From: an uncultured Bacteroidota bacterium
Lineage (GTDB): Bacteria; Bacteroidota; Bacteroidia; 2-12-FULL-35-15
Direction: 5' to 3'
DNA: 32,367 nt
Assembly (NCBI GenBank): GCA_903881065.1
Contig: CAIRRW010000262.1
Location: 1-32,367, forward strand
Each line of letters starts with the position of its first letter. The first letter of the stretch is position 1. Below are positions 28,247-32,367 of this stretch, one piece after another. The position numbers and the translations under genes are program-made. Under the pieces are notes generated by a model that saw nothing but the letters and a program-made list of their open reading frames with translations, was not told the DNA's origin and ran no database searches.

Positions 28247-29125
28247 ATGATTGGCAAGTTTTCAATAAAAGATTTAGAGAAATTATCTGGGATTAAGGCT
28301 CACACACTGAGAATATGGGAGCAGAGATATGGAATATTAAAACCAAAACGCACCGATACAAATATTCGTTCGTATAATAATGACGAGCTGAAACTACTAC
28401 TTAATATTACTTTATTATATAATAACGGCTATAAAATTTCAAAGATTGCCGCTTATAAAAAAGAAGAAATTACAGACGAAGTTAATAAAATTGTAAGCAC
28501 ACAAATAAACCCTTGTGAACAGATTGATGGACTCATAATCGCAATGGTTGAAATGGATGAACAACGTTTTGAAAAAATCATTTCAACAAATATTTTACAA
28601 AATGGCTTTAACCAAACTATTGAAAATGTAATTTACCCTTTCCTTAAAAAAATAGGTGTGATGTGGCAAACGGGTTGTGTTAATCCTGCGCAGGAACATT
28701 TTATCTCGAACCTAATTCGTCAGAAATTAATAGTTGCAATTGATGGACAAATAGTAAAAGAAAATGCTGAATCAAAAAAGTTTGTTTTGTTTTTACCTGA
28801 GTTGGAATTACACGAACTAAGCTTGTTGTATTTTAATTATTTATTAAAATCAAAAGGACATAAAGTAACTTATTTAGGACAGTCAGTTCCTATGCTTGAC
28901 CTCCAAAAAGTAATTGAAATTATAAGACCTGATTATCTAGTCTCAGTAATAACACAACCACAAGAGTCAACAGAAGAATATTTTAATAGACTTGCAAAAT
29001 GTTTTCCTAAAGGTCGTATACTAATTTCCGGTTGCCAAGTAGTGGAGAAGAGCATTAAAACACCTAAAAATATTTCGATATTTAAGAATTCGGACGATCT
29101 TCTTTCTTTGTTATCTAATCACTAA
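28247..29125 (+). CDS. MerR-family regulator with C-terminal cobalamin-binding-like (CarH/LitR-type) domain
   Basis: 292 aa. N-terminal SIKDLEKLSGIKAHTLRIWEQRYGILKPKRTDTNIRSYNNDELKLL (MerR HTH). C-terminal MWQTGCVNPAQEHFISNLIRQKL (W...EH pattern of the B12-binding helical bundle) and LPELELHELSLLYFNYLLKSKGHKVTYLGQSVPMLDL (His-containing Rossmann-like B12-binding start). Confidence 0.88.
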   Translation: MIGKFSIKDLEKLSGIKAHTLRIWEQRYGILKPKRTDTNIRSYNNDELKLLLNITLLYNNGYKISKIAAYKKEEITDEVNKIVSTQINPCEQIDGLIIAMVEMDEQRFEKIISTNILQNGFNQTIENVIYPFLKKIGVMWQTGCVNPAQEHFISNLIRQKLIVAIDGQIVKENAESKKFVLFLPELELHELSLLYFNYLLKSKGHKVTYLGQSVPMLDLQKVIEIIRPDYLVSVITQPQESTEEYFNRLAKCFPKGRILISGCQVVEKSIKTPKNISIFKNSDDLLSLLSNH

Positions 29126-29143
29126 TTCTAAAATTTCCTTTTC

Positions 29144-29180
29144 AGAACACCTTAAACAACTTCTAAGGTGTTCTTCTTTT
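29144..29180 (+). terminator. Intrinsic terminator after the MerR-type gene
   Basis: AGAACACCTTA-AACAACTTC-TAAGGTGTTCT: 11-bp perfect stem, 9-nt loop, then TCTTTTGT. Confidence 0.75.
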
Positions 29181-29211
29181 GTAAAATTTCTCCCAGATTC
29201 CTTTAAACTCC

Positions 29212-29235
29212 TTTGACAATAGATGTTTTGTCAAA
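29212..29235. promoter_or_regulatory. Inverted repeat upstream of the ECF sigma gene (candidate operator 1)
   Basis: TTTGACA-N10-TGTCAAA, perfect 7-bp arms. Confidence 0.5.
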
Positions 29236-29267
29236 TTGTTTAACGATAATTAAAAATAATTAAACAA
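29236..29267. promoter_or_regulatory. Inverted repeat abutting the -33 element of the ECF sigma gene (candidate operator 2)
   Basis: TTGTTTAA (29236-29243) - N16 - TTAAACAA (29260-29267). Same half-sites and spacer length as the repeat at 29852-29887. Confidence 0.6.
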
Positions 29268-29270
29268 AAA

Positions 29271-29303
29271 TTTGGAGTTTTGTTTAATCTTTGTGTACTT
29301 TTG
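29271..29303 (+). promoter_or_regulatory. Putative Bacteroidota-type promoter of the ECF sigma-photolyase transcript
   Basis: TTTG (29271-29274), 21-nt spacer, TACTTTTG (29296-29303); ATG at 29340. Confidence 0.65.
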
Positions 29304-29339
29304 TTCCACAAATAAATATTAACCTTGTAAATAAGAAAT

Positions 29340-29843
29340 ATGACCGCTATAGAATTTAATCAACAATTGATAAACCAAAGCACGCCTTTAAAAAACTTTG
29401 CATACAGTTTAACACTTAATTCAGAGGAAGCACAAGACCTTGTTCAGGATACATATCTAAAGGCGATAACGTATAAAGATAAATTTGCAGATGCAACCAA
29501 TTTGAAAGCCTGGTTGTATACAATAATGAAGAATACGTTTATTAATACCTATCGTCGCTCTGTTAAAACTCGTCAGGTATTTACACCAACGGAAGATTTG
29601 ACGTTGGTAAAACCAATTGCAGGAACAGGTATGCCTGGTGCAGAATCGCAAATCAATCATAAGCATATTTCCAAAGCGGTAGAAGCATTGGAGGATGACT
29701 ATAAAATTCCATTCACCAGATATTTTGATGGGTATAAGTATAAAGAGATTGCTGATGAACTGGATCTTCCAATTGGGACTGTAAAAAGCAGGATATTTTT
29801 AGCTCGTAAAAGATTAATGAGTGAGTTAAAAGAATTTAACTAA
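29340..29843 (+). CDS. RNA polymerase ECF-type sigma factor
   Basis: 167 aa. Region 2 NSEEAQDLVQDTYLKAITYKDKFADATNLKAWLYTIMKNTFINTYRR. Region 4 YKIPFTRYFDGYKYKEIADELDLPIGTVKSRIFLARKRLMSEL. Confidence 0.95.
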   Translation: MTAIEFNQQLINQSTPLKNFAYSLTLNSEEAQDLVQDTYLKAITYKDKFADATNLKAWLYTIMKNTFINTYRRSVKTRQVFTPTEDLTLVKPIAGTGMPGAESQINHKHISKAVEALEDDYKIPFTRYFDGYKYKEIADELDLPIGTVKSRIFLARKRLMSELKEFN

Positions 29844-29851
29844 AGAAAAAT

Positions 29852-29887
29852 TAATGTTTAATTAATATGTATATATGTTAAACATTA
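29852..29887. promoter_or_regulatory. Inverted repeat between the ECF sigma and photolyase genes (candidate operator)
   Basis: TAATGTTTAA (29852-29861) - N16 - TTAAACATTA (29878-29887), perfect 10-bp arms. Confidence 0.6.
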
Positions 29888-29902
29888 TTTGATTATATAT
29901 TT

Positions 29903-31204
29903 ATGGAAGAAGTAAGTATTTTCTGGTTTCGAAGAGATTTAAGAATTGCTGATAACTCTGGATTATACCATGCTTTGAAAAATAATAAACAGGTGCTGCC
30001 TGTTTTTATTTTTGATACAGAAATATTAAATCAACTGAATAACAAAGAAGATAAACGTGTTGATTTTATTCACTCAGCACTTGCCAAAATAAATAATGAA
30101 TTAATAGAATTTGGAAGTTCATTACTTGTTTTATATGGTACTCCAATGGAAATATTTTCTTCGTTAATAAAAACATATACGGTTAAAAGTGTTTATGCCA
30201 ATCATGATTATGAGCCATATGCCATTTCGAGAGACAAACTAATTTCGAATTTGCTGGCCCAACATTCTATCAAATTTAATACATATAAAGATCAGGTTAT
30301 TTTTGAAAAGGGAGAGGTGACAAAAGATGATGGCTTGCCTTATACTGTTTTTACACCTTATATGAAGAAATGGACGGCATCGTTAACTGATTTTTATTTG
30401 GAGAAATATCCAACCGAGAAATACTATTCTTATTTCTACAAAACAAAACCGTTTGTATTATTATCACTAAAAGATATTGGATTTAAATCTACCGGAATAA
30501 AAATAAAGGGTATAATGGTAGACGAAAATTTGATTCGTAAGTATGATGAAATAAGGAATTTCCCTGCAATGGAAGGCACAAGCAAATTGAGTGTGCACTT
30601 GCGATTTGGAACATTGAGTATTCGAGATCTTGTAAAGAAAGCAAAAGGACTTAACGATCAATGGCTGAATGAATTAATATGGCGCGAATTTTATATGATG
30701 ATATTATTTCATTTTCCACATGTGGTGAAAGGCGCTTTTAAAAAGCAATACGATGCTATCAAATGGATAAACAATGAATCACAGTTTGAACTTTGGTGCA
30801 AAGGTGAAACGGGCTACCCGATTGTGGATGCTGGAATGCGCGAACTTAATACTACAGGATTTATGCATAACCGTGTGAGGATGATAGTAGCAAGTTTTTT
30901 AGTTAAGCACTTATTGATTGATTGGCGTTGGGGAGAGGTCTATTTTGCTGAAAAACTTATTGACTTTGATTTATCTGCAAATAATGGTGGATGGCAATGG
31001 GCGGCTAGTTCGGGATGTGATGCGGCACCATACTTCAGGATTTTTAATCCATATGAACAAACAAAAAGATTTGATCCGGAATTAAAATATATTAGAAAAT
31101 GGGTTCCGGAATTTGAAGAGCTGACTTACCCAAAGCCAATTGTAGAACATAAATTTGCAAGGGAAAGAACACTTGCAACTTATAAAATAGCATTGACAAG
31201 GTAG
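29903..31204 (+). CDS. phrB: Cryptochrome/photolyase family protein, probable class I CPD deoxyribodipyrimidine photolyase
   Basis: 433 aa. SIFWFRRDLRIADNSGLYHAL. FAD-binding GTSKLSVHLRFGTLSIRDL, LNELIWREFYMMILFHFP, GYPIVDAGMRELNTTGFMHNRVRMIVASFLVKHLLIDWRWGEVYFAEKLIDFDLSANNGGWQWAASSGCDAAPYFRIFNP. Confidence 0.96.
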   Translation: MEEVSIFWFRRDLRIADNSGLYHALKNNKQVLPVFIFDTEILNQLNNKEDKRVDFIHSALAKINNELIEFGSSLLVLYGTPMEIFSSLIKTYTVKSVYANHDYEPYAISRDKLISNLLAQHSIKFNTYKDQVIFEKGEVTKDDGLPYTVFTPYMKKWTASLTDFYLEKYPTEKYYSYFYKTKPFVLLSLKDIGFKSTGIKIKGIMVDENLIRKYDEIRNFPAMEGTSKLSVHLRFGTLSIRDLVKKAKGLNDQWLNELIWREFYMMILFHFPHVVKGAFKKQYDAIKWINNESQFELWCKGETGYPIVDAGMRELNTTGFMHNRVRMIVASFLVKHLLIDWRWGEVYFAEKLIDFDLSANNGGWQWAASSGCDAAPYFRIFNPYEQTKRFDPELKYIRKWVPEFEELTYPKPIVEHKFARERTLATYKIALTR

Positions 31205-31343
31205 CAATTAACTCCTTTTTCTTTCTTCTGCCTAAGTCTCTGACTTGCTATACCTCCATTATATAAAAAGCAACGCTATTGAATTCTCTCGAGCTATTTA
31301 TATGTTCAACTTATTCGAGAAATCTCAAAAATCCTTCAGAAAC

Positions 31344-31368
31344 ATTTCAATTTTCCAGAAATTGAAAT
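31344..31368. repeat. Short perfect inverted repeat downstream of the photolyase gene
   Basis: ATTTCAATTT-TCCAG-AAATTGAAAT: 10-bp arms, 5-nt loop. Confidence 0.6.
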
Positions 31369-31531
31369 TAATAATTCAAAAACGACTAGTTACATTTGAA
31401 AAGGCACTAGCTATATCCTGAAAGTGAGTAATATTATACCAGAATCAACTTCTTACTTTTATGGAAATTGTTATGCGAATTGGAACAATTTGTAACCGAC
31501 ATTTTCATGACTAATTTATATTTCCTAGTAT

Positions 31532-32367
31532 TTAATAATTATTGCCAGAACCCCCTCCGCCGAAATCTCCTCCTCCAAAATTATTGGTATCATTTTCGTG
31601 CTGATTGCTCGCCTGCGCCGAAAAACTTTGGGCAAAAATTAATGCTTCGGCATTTCTTTTCAGGAAATTATCTTCATTAATATCCTCCTTAAAAGTGATA
31701 CCGTGTTTGTTGGTTTTCAGATATTTAAAGGAGAAATAAGCAATCAATATCATTATAATTCCGGCACCTGTCAATGTTATTTCGGGATGTTGCAGACTGA
31801 AATAATATTTGAATGTAAGTGCTGATGCAGTGATGAGCAACAGGCTAATCAATAAGATGGTTTTGTTTTTTGTTTTCAAAGCGTAATAAGCATAAAGCAG
31901 AGGTACTGTTGCTGTTAGAAAATAAAACAGAAAAGCAAGCGGAATCTCCTGTCCGTCTTCTAGTTTCATATCGAAAAAAGCAATGCTGCTTTCGCGAATT
32001 ACAAAGTAATTGCAGGCAAGATAAAACAGTATTAATGCCACCGCTTCGCAAACGGAAAGGCAGGATTTCCATAAGAAATAAGCATCATTTTGTTTTTGTT
32101 TTCGGGCAATAAAATAAACAGGAACCGAAAATAACATCAAAGCAAATGGCATTATCAGCTTTGCAACAGCAACGATATTTAACAGCGAAAAAAAGAAAAT
32201 AGCATACAGACAAAGTGCTGCTGCCAGCGTTACAAGCGTGTCCACATAACGGATTGCGGCGAAAATTATAAATGGAAAGAAAAAAACAAGTGAAAATAAT
32301 ATTCTATTGTCTGTAGTATTATCAACCATAATACAGATGCCCGAAAATAGAAACGACAGTGCTGAAT
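31532..32367 (-). CDS. Multi-spanning membrane protein with Gly-rich C-terminal tail (DUF2207/TPM-like tail); the frame stays open to the right edge, so it may be 5'-truncated
   Basis: ORF-track start is at 32329, but the frame continues without a stop to the edge (SALSFLFSGICI-MVDNTTDN...). About 7 hydrophobic segments; C-terminus NNFGGGDFGGGGSGNNY. Confidence 0.7.
   Translation of the reverse strand, partial: SALSFLFSGICIMVDNTTDNRILFSLVFFFPFIIFAAIRYVDTLVTLAAALCLYAIFFFSLLNIVAVAKLIMPFALMLFSVPVYFIARKQKQNDAYFLWKSCLSVCEAVALILFYLACNYFVIRESSIAFFDMKLEDGQEIPLAFLFYFLTATVPLLYAYYALKTKNKTILLISLLLITASALTFKYYFSLQHPEITLTGAGIIMILIAYFSFKYLKTNKHGITFKEDINEDNFLKRNAEALIFAQSFSAQASNQHENDTNNFGGGDFGGGGSGNNY

Noticed and set aside
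1-32367. tRNA, rRNA, insertion sequences, prophage or CRISPR-Cas
   Set aside because: I looked for T-loop-like GGTTCGA motifs, transposase/integrase motifs and spacer-repeat structures and found none I could support; a tRNAscan/ISfinder run would be decisive.

Overview
This 32.4 kb window comes from an AT-rich Bacteroidota-like chromosome. That placement rests on gene content, Bacteroidota-type TTTG / TAnnTTTG promoter elements and the purN<>acpP-fabF-rnc arrangement. Most of it is core metabolism: hemA-hemC-hemE, rnhA, marC, purN, acpP-fabF-rnc, dnaX, a superoxide dismutase, nadD, tadA, an M1 peptidase, gpsA, lysS, a bifunctional Pgi/Pmi-type SIS isomerase and lipB. Five areas are accessory or regulatory: (i) a secreted multihaem c-type cytochrome, cut by the left edge and absent from the supplied ORF track, that overlaps the stop codon of an NHL beta-propeller gene (ATGA) directly downstream of the hem genes; (ii) an accessory island between rnc and dnaX with a 13 x 21-bp tandem array organised as a 63-bp higher-order repeat, a spaced inverted repeat, a short-loop G-quadruplex motif and a solitary Mrr-like endonuclease; (iii) a response regulator / STAS-SEC14-like / MASE1-PAS-histidine kinase gene set; (iv) a probable light-response cluster: MerR-type regulator with a B12-binding-like C-terminal half, ECF sigma factor, photolyase; (v) two long inverted repeats in that cluster with identical half-sites and identical spacing (TGTTTAA-N16-TTAAACA), one before the sigma gene and one before the photolyase gene. 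The best candidates for undescribed biology are the shared operator-like element in the photolyase cluster and the 21/63-bp repeat array, whose variation falls almost entirely at third codon positions of one reading frame. All assignments come from reading the sequence and from family knowledge; no database search was run.
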